This document shows positions 8,531-16,643 of a stretch of DNA of 64,000 bases, piece after piece. Location: positions 62,001 through 126,000 of the forward strand of contig CAZRBG010000008.1 in NCBI GenBank assembly GCA_964598225.1. The letters are read 5' to 3'. The stretch's first letter is position 1, and each line of letters starts with the position of its first letter. The notes beneath the pieces were generated by a model. That model did not search any database. It was not told where the DNA came from and saw only the letters and a list, made by a program, of their open reading frames with translations. The position numbers and the translations under genes were made by a program. Source of the stretch: SG8-4 sp964598225. Lineage in GTDB: Bacteria > Planctomycetota > Phycisphaerae > Sedimentisphaerales > Anaerobacaceae.

Positions 8531-10129
8531 TTACTTGTTTTTGCTGTGCGCCAGCCGGCTTTTTCTGAGCGAGAATTCCCGGATGATTTCGTTATCGATA
8601 CTAACTATGCGGTACGTGACGCGCGGATCGGGTATGGTGGTATCGAAAGTCAACAAGCCGAATGAGCATTTCTTGTTGTAGCCGAACAGGGAATCGGGAA
8701 TTATCCTGTGCGTGTGGATATTGGTCAGCCGCGAACTTTCGAACTCGTACAGATCGTATCCATTCTCCCGCTCTATTCTCCATGCATCCGAACGATGTCG
8801 ATCGGCTGAAATCAAAATCACGCCGTCGACTTTGTTTTCCTCCAGGAAAGAAAAGATTTCTTCTCGCTCTGATTTGTAACCCTGCCAGGGATCCCGACTG
8901 CCGGGTTTGGCGCCGAAGGCCCAGGGAACCGGCGAAGCTATAACTTTGAACGTCGCATCAGAGTCCTTTATCTTATCGAACAGCCATTTCTTCTGGAAAT
9001 CGCCAAGCATTGACGGATTTTCCCGCCTGGGTTTATCGCGATAATAGCGGCCGTCGAGCATGAAGAAATCAACGTCGCCGATCGAGAAATCGAACCAGCA
9101 CCCGGGATGTGATTCTCCGCCGCCGTAATAGGGGTTGTTCCAATTATTCTTGAACGTGCGCCAAACCGGTATTTTCCATTCGGGCTTATAAATCTCCGGG
9201 CCTCCTCCGGCGTCGTTAGTGGTGAAGTCGTGATCGTCCCAGATGGCGTAGATCGCCGTGGAAGCTACGAAGTTCCGAAATTCGGGGCGTGACTGGCGTC
9301 TGTAATAGCAATACTTCTGAACGGCGGGTCTCGTAGGATTGTCGATGTAAACGTTATCGCCGAGAAAAAGGAATGCAGGCAGATTATGTGAGGCGATAGT
9401 TTTCCACATTCTTTCGTGCTGCGGCGTATATCCGGCGCCGCCGCCAAAGCCAATCCGAAATTTTGCCGCTTTATCCGGGACAGGAAATGTCTTAAATTGC
9501 CCGACTGCGGGTTTTTTGTCGCCTTCTATCCAGACTTCGTATTGATACGGAGTATTGGGCTTCAATCCTGTGACTGTCAGAATAGCCGTAAAATCTCTGC
9601 CGCTGTCCGTTTTTTCTCTTGTGCTCTTACGAAGACTATCTCCGGAACCTGTACTTTCGACTCTGACTTTAACGAAAGTCTCACTTGCCGTGCGGACCCA
9701 GAACTTCGCGCTGCTTTCGGTGACACAACCGACCATCGGGCCATGTAGTAATTCCACGGCGTGTTTTTCAGACAGGATTTTGAACTCCGGGCTATCGGTG
9801 AGAGGTTTAAGCAAATCTCTCGGCCCGGCGAGAAAACGACCGAATGGAAGGCCGCCGTCAATTGCCTGCCGGGCGTAATTGATTGCCTTGGGAATGTCCT
9901 GCTTCTGTGTATATGCCACTGCCAGGCCGTAAAATGATTCGAGGTCGTCGGGATGTTCTTTCAAATAAGCCTCGAAGTGCTCTATTGCCGCAGCGACTTT
10001 ACCGTCGACGATTCGGGATATTGCATCTCTGTTCTGCTTCTTGTACTGCCTGGCCGAACTTGTCGCCGGTATGAGCGTCACTACTACAATGGCGCAGAAA
10101 AGAGAAATTTTTCCTCGGCTAATCATCAT
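8531..10129 (-). CDS. Exported PhoD-like phosphoesterase with N-terminal TPR-like region
   Basis: 532 residues from the ATG at 10129. The frame stays open upstream to 10549 but only as antisense or overlap with korC. A Sec signal peptide (about 1-25) is followed by a TPR-like helical segment (about 30-110). Next come a fibronectin-like N-terminal PhoD domain (GPMVGCVTESSAKFWVRTA) and the metallophosphatase core with FLFLGDNVYID, IWDDHDFTTND and LISADRHRSDAW, the usual metal-ligand positions of PhoD/phospholipase D-type alkaline phosphatases. It probably releases phosphate from phosphodiesters or monoesters outside the cytoplasm. The TPR addition is not typical of PhoD. A terminator-like hairpin follows the gene. 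Confidence 0.85.
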   Translation of the reverse strand: MMISRGKISLFCAIVVVTLIPATSSARQYKKQNRDAISRIVDGKVAAAIEHFEAYLKEHPDDLESFYGLAVAYTQKQDIPKAINYARQAIDGGLPFGRFLAGPRDLLKPLTDSPEFKILSEKHAVELLHGPMVGCVTESSAKFWVRTASETFVKVRVESTGSGDSLRKSTREKTDSGRDFTAILTVTGLKPNTPYQYEVWIEGDKKPAVGQFKTFPVPDKAAKFRIGFGGGAGYTPQHERMWKTIASHNLPAFLFLGDNVYIDNPTRPAVQKYCYYRRQSRPEFRNFVASTAIYAIWDDHDFTTNDAGGGPEIYKPEWKIPVWRTFKNNWNNPYYGGGESHPGCWFDFSIGDVDFFMLDGRYYRDKPRRENPSMLGDFQKKWLFDKIKDSDATFKVIASPVPWAFGAKPGSRDPWQGYKSEREEIFSFLEENKVDGVILISADRHRSDAWRIERENGYDLYEFESSRLTNIHTHRIIPDSLFGYNKKCSFGLLTFDTTIPDPRVTYRIVSIDNEIIREFSLRKSRLAHSKNK

Positions 10130-10140
10130 ATCTTTCTTTC

Positions 10141-10710
10141 TCAAACGTGACAGCAACGCCGGGCGAACTCGCCGCCCCTTCGCAAAGCTTCGGTGTTGAC
10201 CGGCAGCAGTTTGTGGTATCTCTTGGCGATCGTATCGGGCAGAGCGCGGGCCGCGTCTTGCGGGCTCAGGTGTCCGCGTTTTTGCAGATACGCCCCGATA
10301 GCTACCATATTTGCGCTTCTCCGGCTGCCCAGTTCGACTGCGATTTCGTCTGCCGGTACTGCTACCATTTCGATCGAGCCATTCAAATTCGGTTCGGCGT
10401 CGATCAGGGAACTGTTCATTATCAGCAGTCCGCCGTCCTTGAGCCGCGGGCCAAACTTGCTCAGTGATGCTTTGTTCATCACAATCAAGGAATCCGGCCT
10501 GCTGACTACAGGACAAGCGATTTCCCGATCGGCGATAACTACCATACAATTAGCCGTGCCGCCGCGGACCTCAGCTCCGTATGAAGGCATATAGGTCACT
10601 TCCCTGCCGGCGCGCATGGCCGTTTGAGCCAGCAGTTTGCCGGACAGCATTATTCCCTGTCCGCCGAAGCCGGCGATAACGATCTGCTCGTAAAAGTTGT
10701 TTCCGATCAT
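10141..10710 (-). CDS. korC: 2-oxoacid:ferredoxin oxidoreductase, gamma subunit
   Basis: 189 residues. The N-terminal glycine-rich GFGGQGIMLSGK and the SYGAEVRGG motif are diagnostic of the gamma subunit of 2-oxoacid:acceptor oxidoreductases. With the alpha and beta subunits and ferredoxin, it makes acyl-CoA from 2-oxoglutarate or a related 2-oxoacid and reduces ferredoxin. I chose the ATG at 10710, which is preceded by GAAGGG with six bases of spacing. A TTG six bases upstream has no ribosome site. It lies two bases after the korB stop and is the last gene of the operon. Confidence 0.9.
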   Translation of the reverse strand: MIGNNFYEQIVIAGFGGQGIMLSGKLLAQTAMRAGREVTYMPSYGAEVRGGTANCMVVIADREIACPVVSRPDSLIVMNKASLSKFGPRLKDGGLLIMNSSLIDAEPNLNGSIEMVAVPADEIAVELGSRRSANMVAIGAYLQKRGHLSPQDAARALPDTIAKRYHKLLPVNTEALRRGGEFARRCCHV

Positions 10711-10712
10711 TG

Positions 10713-11447
10713 TCAACCCTTCAATCGCCCCAGGGGGAAGGCTTTAGTCATCTCATTTTCTATCCATTCCATCGCCTTCGCCGGCGGCATTCGCCAGTAG
10801 GTAGGACAAGGCGAGAGAATTTCAACAAGCGACATTCCTTCAGCGCCATCGACCTGCAGCTCGAAAGCGTGCATCAGAGCTTTCTTCGATCTGCGGACGT
10901 GGGCGGGGTTGTGCAGTGAGCATCGCTCGATATAGATGGTTCCCGGCAATGTGGCCAACAGCTCGGAGACCTGAAGCGGATAGCCCTGTTCGGCGCCGTG
11001 CCGGCCCTCCGGTGTCGTCGCCGTAATCTGGTCGATCATCGTAGTCGGCGCCATTTGTCCGCCGGTCATACCGTAAACGGCGTTGTTAATGAATACCACT
11101 GTGATTTGCTCGCCTCGATGCCCGGCGTGTAAGATTTCGGCAGCACCGATGCTTGCGAGGTCGCCGTCGCCCTGGTAGGAGAAGATTATCTTGTCGGGAT
11201 TGGTCCGTTTCATCCCGGTCGCCACCGCCGGCGGCCTGCCGTGAGCGACTTCGACCATGTCTACATCCAGATAATCATACGCGAGAACCGCGCAGCCCAC
11301 TGGCGCTATCCCAATCGTTCGCTCTCGGATGTCGAGTTCATCGATTACCTCGGCAACGAGGCGATGAGCGATTCCGTGCCCGCACCCGGGACAGTAATGC
11401 GTTGTACAATCCTTCAGTGTGGGCGTTCTCTTGAATATTGTTTTCAT
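10713..11447 (-). CDS. korB: 2-oxoacid:ferredoxin oxidoreductase, beta subunit (TPP-binding)
   Basis: 244 residues. A CPGCGHG cysteine motif at about residues 19-25 and the thiamine-diphosphate signature GDGDLASIG with NNAVYGMTGGQ identify the TPP-binding beta subunit. HGRPPAVATGMK is typical of the 2-oxoglutarate (Kor) group as opposed to the pyruvate group. The substrate is probably 2-oxoglutarate, though a branched-chain 2-oxoacid remains possible. It shares a four-base overlap with korA, and korC follows at two bases. Confidence 0.92.
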   Translation of the reverse strand: MKTIFKRTPTLKDCTTHYCPGCGHGIAHRLVAEVIDELDIRERTIGIAPVGCAVLAYDYLDVDMVEVAHGRPPAVATGMKRTNPDKIIFSYQGDGDLASIGAAEILHAGHRGEQITVVFINNAVYGMTGGQMAPTTMIDQITATTPEGRHGAEQGYPLQVSELLATLPGTIYIERCSLHNPAHVRRSKKALMHAFELQVDGAEGMSLVEILSPCPTYWRMPPAKAMEWIENEMTKAFPLGRLKG

Positions 11448-12514
11448 ATCGGAGTCTTTGCCCCCAGTGTCAATTGCTTGATTACTCCAAGGATTTCATC
11501 GACAGTCGGCACGCCGCCGCCGGGCCTGCCGTGAAAGACCACCGGTGCTTTTCCCGCCACGGCCAGCTTCACATCCTCGATCATCTGGCCGTTGCTCATT
11601 TCCACAGTCAGGAAGAGGCGAAATTCATCTGCGGCTTTGTTGATTTCCTCCGTCGGGAAGGGCCAGAGTGTGACAGGTCTTATCCAGCCGACTTTGATTC
11701 CTTCCTCCCGCGCCCTGGTTACCGCGCCGCGCACAATCCTCGCAGCTACACCATAAGCAACTACCACTATCTCGGCATCATCCACCTCGTATTGCTCGCA
11801 AATCACCTCGTCCCTCTGTATCTGCTCGTAGCGAGCTTGCAGCTTGTTGTTGTGTGCTTCCAGGGCGCCTTCCTTTAGCCAGAGCGAGCGGACGATGTTT
11901 TGCTCTCTGTCTTTCGCGCCGGTCAGTGACCAGTCCTTGGCGGGCAACTCCCGGCCCGTTTTCCTTTCCAATACCACCGGCTCCATCATCTGGCCAAGGA
12001 TGCCGTCAGCCAGGACCATCACCGGCATTAGATACTGATCGGCCAGATCGAATGCCAATATCATACAATCGACCAGCTCCTGTACGCTCGACGGCCCAAA
12101 CGTGATTGTCCGGTAGTCGCCGTGCCCGCCGCCGCGAGTGGCCTGGAAATAGTCGGCCTGAGAAGGTGCAATGTTGCCAAGGCCCGGCCCGCCTCGCATA
12201 ACGTTGACGATCACGGACGGAAGCTCGGCGCCGGCAAGATAGCTTATCCCCTCCTGCATCAGGCTGATGCCGGGGCTGGATGAGCTTGTCATGGCTCGCT
12301 TGCCCGTTGCCGAAGCGCCGAAGACCATGCTTATCGCGGCAAGCTCGCTCTCGCTCTGCACGAAGACTCTGCCTTCCTCGGCCATTCTCCGGGCCATATA
12401 GGCGGGAACTTCGTTCTGAGGCGTAATCGGGTAGCCAAAATAAGCATCGCACCCGGCAATAATCGCCGCTTCCGCCAGCGCCTCATTGCCACACATTAGT
12501 GTCCTCTGATTCAT
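11444..12514 (-). CDS. korA: 2-oxoacid:ferredoxin oxidoreductase, alpha subunit
   Basis: 356 residues. The N-terminal pyrimidine-binding domain contains GNEALAEAAIIAGCDAYFGY and YPITPQNEV. TSSSSPGISLMQEGISYLAG and the VNVMRGGPGLGN motif follow, as in KorA-type alpha subunits. The ATG at 12514 abuts the stop of the HEPN gene (one-base overlap, TAATG), while an in-frame TTG lies further upstream at 12532. In many genomes korA directly follows the ferredoxin korD. Here two foreign-looking genes separate them, so korA is now coupled to the toxin gene. Confidence 0.93.
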   Translation of the reverse strand: MNQRTLMCGNEALAEAAIIAGCDAYFGYPITPQNEVPAYMARRMAEEGRVFVQSESELAAISMVFGASATGKRAMTSSSSPGISLMQEGISYLAGAELPSVIVNVMRGGPGLGNIAPSQADYFQATRGGGHGDYRTITFGPSSVQELVDCMILAFDLADQYLMPVMVLADGILGQMMEPVVLERKTGRELPAKDWSLTGAKDREQNIVRSLWLKEGALEAHNNKLQARYEQIQRDEVICEQYEVDDAEIVVVAYGVAARIVRGAVTRAREEGIKVGWIRPVTLWPFPTEEINKAADEFRLFLTVEMSNGQMIEDVKLAVAGKAPVVFHGRPGGGVPTVDEILGVIKQLTLGAKTPI

Positions 12515-12903
12515 TACAATGCCTGTATCCAATCCTTAAGATAATGCTTCAAAACATCGACAAAGTTTCGAGCCGTTTCCAAGAGGTCCTTTGCTATTGA
12601 CTCAGAAACAGTAAAGCCTATGCCGTAATCACCCATAAGCCTCAGGTCATAAGCGTCATTAAGCGCCCTGCCTAAACTTTTATCAAAAATCTTCGTCTTG
12701 ACTAAGTATTGCCCAAACAAATTGATCACACCTTTGTGGGATGATGCGCTCAAATCTTTTGTCAAAAGGGCGGCTTCAGCCATGAAGAACATTGCGTAAT
12801 AACACCTTGAAACACAAGAATCATAGTCCTCAATTTTTAATGCCTGTTCGGCTGTGGTCAGAAATTTTTCAGCTTTTTCAATGAGGTCCCGTATTTCTTT
12901 CAC
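12514..12903 (-). CDS. HEPN-domain protein (toxin partner of MNT pair)
   Basis: A 129-residue, all-helical protein with the HEPN pattern (YDSCVSRCYYAMFFMAEAAL, later SSHKGVINLFG and YDLRLMGDYG). HEPN proteins of this size paired with an MNT nucleotidyltransferase form type VII-like toxin-antitoxin modules, in which HEPN is an RNase toxin or a nucleotidylated target. The catalytic R-x4-6-H of some HEPN toxins is not clear here, so RNase activity is uncertain. It overlaps the MNT gene by four bases and sits inside the kor operon. Confidence 0.8.
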   Translation of the reverse strand: MKEIRDLIEKAEKFLTTAEQALKIEDYDSCVSRCYYAMFFMAEAALLTKDLSASSHKGVINLFGQYLVKTKIFDKSLGRALNDAYDLRLMGDYGIGFTVSESIAKDLLETARNFVDVLKHYLKDWIQAL

Positions 12904-13220
12904 GCCACCAATCCTTCTTTCCTCACATTCAACATAAATGGAGAATTATAGCTTTCAAATATGCGTTCGGGAATGGCAATAACCGATACGAGTTCCCCCT
13001 CATCAACCACAAAATCATACAAAAGATCGCTCAGGCTTTCTCTGACCTCAAAGGGATACAAAGAGTCATCAACCAGAATAAGTACGTCAACATCTGAATC
13101 TCTCCCGGCATCACCTCTAACACGAGAGCCATACAGAATGACTTTCTTGATTTTGTCTCCATACACCTTTTCCAGATGGATTTTTATTCGATTTATCAAT
13201 GATCTTACTTTTTTGTCCAT
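12900..13220 (-). CDS. MNT-type minimal nucleotidyltransferase (antitoxin)
   Basis: 106 residues. The nucleotidyltransferase motif VILYGSRVRGDAGRDSDVDV gives G31-S32 and the metal-binding Asp43/Asp45, as in MNT proteins. In characterised HEPN/MNT pairs the MNT enzyme adenylylates or otherwise blocks the HEPN toxin. The gene precedes the HEPN gene with ATGA overlap, the standard order. The pair looks inserted between korD and korA, with 86 bases separating it from korD and no gap before korA. Confidence 0.85.
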   Translation of the reverse strand: MDKKVRSLINRIKIHLEKVYGDKIKKVILYGSRVRGDAGRDSDVDVLILVDDSLYPFEVRESLSDLLYDFVVDEGELVSVIAIPERIFESYNSPFMLNVRKEGLVA

Positions 13221-13306
13221 CTTTCTTATTTTCTGACAAGCGAGATGAATATGACCTCATGAGATTCTTAACATTGCAACTTCCAACTCAGGTTACGATT
13301 TTGTAA

Positions 13307-13585
13307 TCATACTTTTTCCTTAATCGGAGAACTCTGTTTCTTGGCGTGCTGCCCGTCATTTTCTACTATAGCTGTAGGTTTATCGCGGCAGACCTCGATG
13401 ACGGCATCCGGACACATTAGTGCGCAGGCGGCGCAGCCGTTGCATTTGCTGTTGTCCGTTTCGGCCGGGAAGTAGCCGTTTTTGTTGGACTTCTTGGAGA
13501 TTGCCATTATCTGCTTCGGGCATACGGCAACGCAAAGACCGCAGCCTTTGCATCTTTCGGAGTCTATAAATATTTTACCAGCCAT
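13307..13585 (-). CDS. korD: 2x[4Fe-4S] ferredoxin subunit of 2-oxoacid oxidoreductase
   Basis: 92 residues with two CxxCxxCxxxC clusters (Cys12, 15, 18, 22 and Cys48, 51, 54, 58), typical of the ferredoxin-like delta subunit of 2-oxoacid:ferredoxin oxidoreductases. It passes electrons from KorAB to free ferredoxin. It is the first gene of the kor operon, separated from korA by the MNT/HEPN pair. A short Lys-rich C-terminal tail follows the second cluster. Confidence 0.88.
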   Translation of the reverse strand: MAGKIFIDSERCKGCGLCVAVCPKQIMAISKKSNKNGYFPAETDNSKCNGCAACALMCPDAVIEVCRDKPTAIVENDGQHAKKQSSPIKEKV

Positions 13586-13797
13586 TATTTCTTATCGCCT
13601 GTATGTGTCTTATCTCGTATCAAATATAATTTGCGTTGCCCAAAAAAGTAAAAAAGCCTCACGCATAAATGTTATTTTAGCACGGCTTTGAATAACTGCA
13701 AACTTAAAAAGGGGCAAATTGTGGCAAGCACGTATGACGGCCTTTTCATAAATTCGGCAACTCAAATTCGCGACAACCTTTCTGTTAAAGGACTTGT

Positions 13798-14811
13798 TCA
13801 TTTCTTTTGAGAAAAAGACTTGGTTTCCTCATCGAAACTGAGATTTCCGGCCTCCGTCACATCATCCGGTCCGAGGCCTATCAGCCTGAGCGGATTGTAG
13901 AAGCCCATTTCAGCAAGCTCATCACTGCCGACTACGTCGAGACTTGCCAGGTAGTTCATACACCCAATCATAGTCGATGAAGAACCGGCCAGGTATCCTG
14001 TCCTGGGGTCGTATAGACGGCCGTTTTCATCCAACACTATTTTCTCGCCGAGAAAATAGTAAGTGCCCGGCCCCAGCCCGGAAAGCGACGAGGCATCGCT
14101 TACGACTATACAACGTTCGACGCCTTTTGCCCGAATGATCGTTTTCAGCACCGCCGGCGGAAGATGATGGCCGTCCGGTATTATCATAGCTGCAAGATCG
14201 TCGTTGGCCAGCCCGGCCCAAACCGGATTTTCGTGCCGATTGAGCATTGCCGGCACGCCATTACCCAAATGAGTCAGCGCAGTCGCACCGGCCTCAACGA
14301 GCCTGCACAGGTCTTCGTCGGTCGCCATCTGGTGTCCCAGAGAGACTGTAATTCCGCGATCCTTCGCATGACGTGCCAGTTCATCGGCGCTGTCCAATTC
14401 CGCTGAAATAGTTAGAATCTTGACTTTATCTTTTGCCCAATCGATGACCCTGTTAAGATAGTTCACATCCGGTTTTCTGGTCCATTCGGGTTTGTGTGCT
14501 CCTCTCGCTCCGGCTTGCGATGAGATAAAAGGTCCCTCGATATGAACACCCAACAGGCGGCCTTGAAACTCCCTGGTTTCCATCACAGCCGCCATTATAG
14601 GCAAGTTGTGCTCGTACACCTCAGGCGGAGATGTGATTATTGTCGGCAAGAATGCCGTGGTTCCAGCCTCGAGGACTCCGCGACAGGCGCGGGTAAAATC
14701 CTCCCGCGTCAGGCTTATATCCGAGAAGTTGACCCCTCGATATCCGTTGACCTGCAGGTCAACCAAACTCCACGTTTTTGTTCCGTAAAAGGTGTTTTCT
14801 GTTTTGCTCAT
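13798..14811 (-). CDS. nagA: N-acetylglucosamine-6-phosphate deacetylase-like amidohydrolase
   Basis: 337 residues, shorter than classic NagA (about 380). It starts almost directly at the barrel (LVDLQVNGYRGVNF) and lacks the usual N-terminal beta-sandwich strands. Gln20 and Asn22 replace a HxH pair, as in single-metal E. coli-type NagA. The rest of the active site is present: HIEGPF (Glu92), SLGH (His160), THLGNGVP (His181), IPDGHHL and VSDAS (Asp239). It would deacetylate GlcNAc-6-P or a related N-acetylhexosamine phosphate. I chose the ATG at 14811, while the frame is open to 14874. It is divergent from the GHMP kinase gene, which may share its promoter region. Confidence 0.85.
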   Translation of the reverse strand: MSKTENTFYGTKTWSLVDLQVNGYRGVNFSDISLTREDFTRACRGVLEAGTTAFLPTIITSPPEVYEHNLPIMAAVMETREFQGRLLGVHIEGPFISSQAGARGAHKPEWTRKPDVNYLNRVIDWAKDKVKILTISAELDSADELARHAKDRGITVSLGHQMATDEDLCRLVEAGATALTHLGNGVPAMLNRHENPVWAGLANDDLAAMIIPDGHHLPPAVLKTIIRAKGVERCIVVSDASSLSGLGPGTYYFLGEKIVLDENGRLYDPRTGYLAGSSSTMIGCMNYLASLDVVGSDELAEMGFYNPLRLIGLGPDDVTEAGNLSFDEETKSFSQKK

Positions 14812-14985
14812 TTCATTGCTTATGTCTTGACCGCAATCTTTTATATATGGTATTGGGGCATTTGTCAAACACACTGTGCCGGCACTCAGATCCGGGTTGG
14901 AGATTTTTCTTGCGTGTTTGTCTCCGGATTTCTATGATTTGCCACTGCTTCATCTGATGTGGAACATCTTGAGGTATAAGAGCTT

Positions 14986-16638
14986 ATGGCTATTGAGAAT
15001 CCTTGCCGCAGGTTGGTTGGCTGCTGGATCGACCTGGCCAATAATAGAGACAGTACATTCTACGACCGGCTGGATGAAATCTATGGCGGAAACCAGGATT
15101 TGATAGAAGAAGCGTTGTCAATGTGTCTGCGCACCCTCCAGGCGTTCGCCGATAGATATGGGCCGGACCGAAGCGTCCACGTTATTCGCTCTGTCGGCCG
15201 GGTAAATCTCGTGGGCACCCACATCGATCATCGCGGCGGCTCGGTCAATCCTATTGCCGTCAAGCACATGTGGCTCGTTGTGGAGCCTCGCGAGGACGAC
15301 CTGGTCCTGGTGAAGAACGTCGAGTCGGACTTATTTGCCGATGAGCAATTTCGTATAGGCGATTGTCTGCCGGCAGGGCGGAGAATAGAAAATTGGGACG
15401 CCTGGTGTCATGATGAATTCGAGAAGAGACGCGACGACCCGTCTATAACCTGGTCCAACTATATCCGTGCTGCGGTTCTTCACCTGCAGCATCTCCACAC
15501 AGACGGAAACGGCAGCTTTTCTCCGGTGATTGCAGGTATGAACATGATGGTATACGGCAACGTCCCGCTGGCGGCGGGTCTCAGCTCGTCCTCTGCTGTT
15601 GTCATGCTCGCGGCTGAAGCGGCGGTTCGCATTAATGGCCTCGAAATAAGCCCAGCCGGTCTGGCTCAGCACTGCGGTCATGCCGAATGGTACGTTGGAA
15701 CCCGCGGCGGATACAGCGATCATGCCGCCATCGTGTTGGGCAAACCGAATTCGCTTCTCCATATTACTGCGTTTCCGATGGAAATGGAATCGGCCTCACT
15801 TCCTCCCGGTTACAGCTTCGTTTTAGCTAACAGTCTGATAGAGGCAAAAAAACAGGCTTCTGCACGTGATGCTTTCAATAGCCGTGTCGCCGCGTATATA
15901 TTCGGCCTTGTGATGCTCCGCGTGAACTATCCGTCTTATGCCGAAAAGCTCGAACACCTGCGCGACGTCAATCCTCAGAGGCTCGGCGTGGATCAGGCCC
16001 GGATCTATCGAATGGTCAAATCACTGCCCGTTTCGGCTACGCGGGCCGATGTGTTGAAACTCCCGGCCGAATACGAGAAGGTCGTTCGCCATGCGTTCAG
16101 GAGCCACCAAGAACCCGCCGAAGGATACCCCATCAGGCAGGTTTGCCTCTATGGGATAACCGAATGTATCCGTGCCGACATGGTTCCCAAGTGCCTGCGA
16201 GACGGGGATATGGACACTTTTGGGATGCTTATGAGCATCTCACACGATGGCGACCGCGTTACAGAACTCGTTGACGGTGAGCGAGTGCCTGTCGACAACA
16301 GCTATCCCGATCAGCGAATCGACTCATTCATAGCCGATCTGGAATCGGGCGATCCGCAGCGCGTGGAGCGGGCCGGCCTGTGGCGGCAGGGGGGCGGCTA
16401 CAACGTCAGCCTGCCGGAATTAGATATGCTTGTCGATATCGCATTAGCGACCGACGGCGTTATCGGCGCCGGTCTGGTCGGCGCCGGGATGGGCGGTTGT
16501 ATTATCGCAGTAGTTAAGCAGGAAGGTGCCTCGCAGGTTATCGAGAATATGGCCGGGCAATACTATCGCCCGCGAAACCTGCCGGTGAAAGCGGAAGTAA
16601 TCATGCCGGTAGGGGGATTGTGTACGCTCGAGGCATGA
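14986..16638 (+). CDS. Galactokinase-like GHMP sugar kinase
   Basis: 550 residues, clearly longer than bacterial GalK (about 390). It carries the galactokinase signature region GRVNLVGTHIDHRGG (71-85) and the ATP loop VPLAAGLSSSSAVVM (about 193-207), plus a C-terminal GAGLVGAGMGGCIIAVV motif. The usual GEH of the sugar-binding signature is GTH here, so the substrate may differ from galactose. An N-acetylhexosamine fits the neighbouring nagA-like gene, but this is inference. Extra segments lie at about residues 1-60 and 300-380. The ATG is preceded by GAGG about eleven bases upstream. Confidence 0.75.
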   Translation: MAIENPCRRLVGCWIDLANNRDSTFYDRLDEIYGGNQDLIEEALSMCLRTLQAFADRYGPDRSVHVIRSVGRVNLVGTHIDHRGGSVNPIAVKHMWLVVEPREDDLVLVKNVESDLFADEQFRIGDCLPAGRRIENWDAWCHDEFEKRRDDPSITWSNYIRAAVLHLQHLHTDGNGSFSPVIAGMNMMVYGNVPLAAGLSSSSAVVMLAAEAAVRINGLEISPAGLAQHCGHAEWYVGTRGGYSDHAAIVLGKPNSLLHITAFPMEMESASLPPGYSFVLANSLIEAKKQASARDAFNSRVAAYIFGLVMLRVNYPSYAEKLEHLRDVNPQRLGVDQARIYRMVKSLPVSATRADVLKLPAEYEKVVRHAFRSHQEPAEGYPIRQVCLYGITECIRADMVPKCLRDGDMDTFGMLMSISHDGDRVTELVDGERVPVDNSYPDQRIDSFIADLESGDPQRVERAGLWRQGGGYNVSLPELDMLVDIALATDGVIGAGLVGAGMGGCIIAVVKQEGASQVIENMAGQYYRPRNLPVKAEVIMPVGGLCTLEA

Positions 16639-16643
16639 ACAGC

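Noticed and set aside
13610..13801. 63-residue minus-strand frame between korD and nagA
   Set aside because: It has no ribosome site or family pattern and looks like random coding in an intergenic space.
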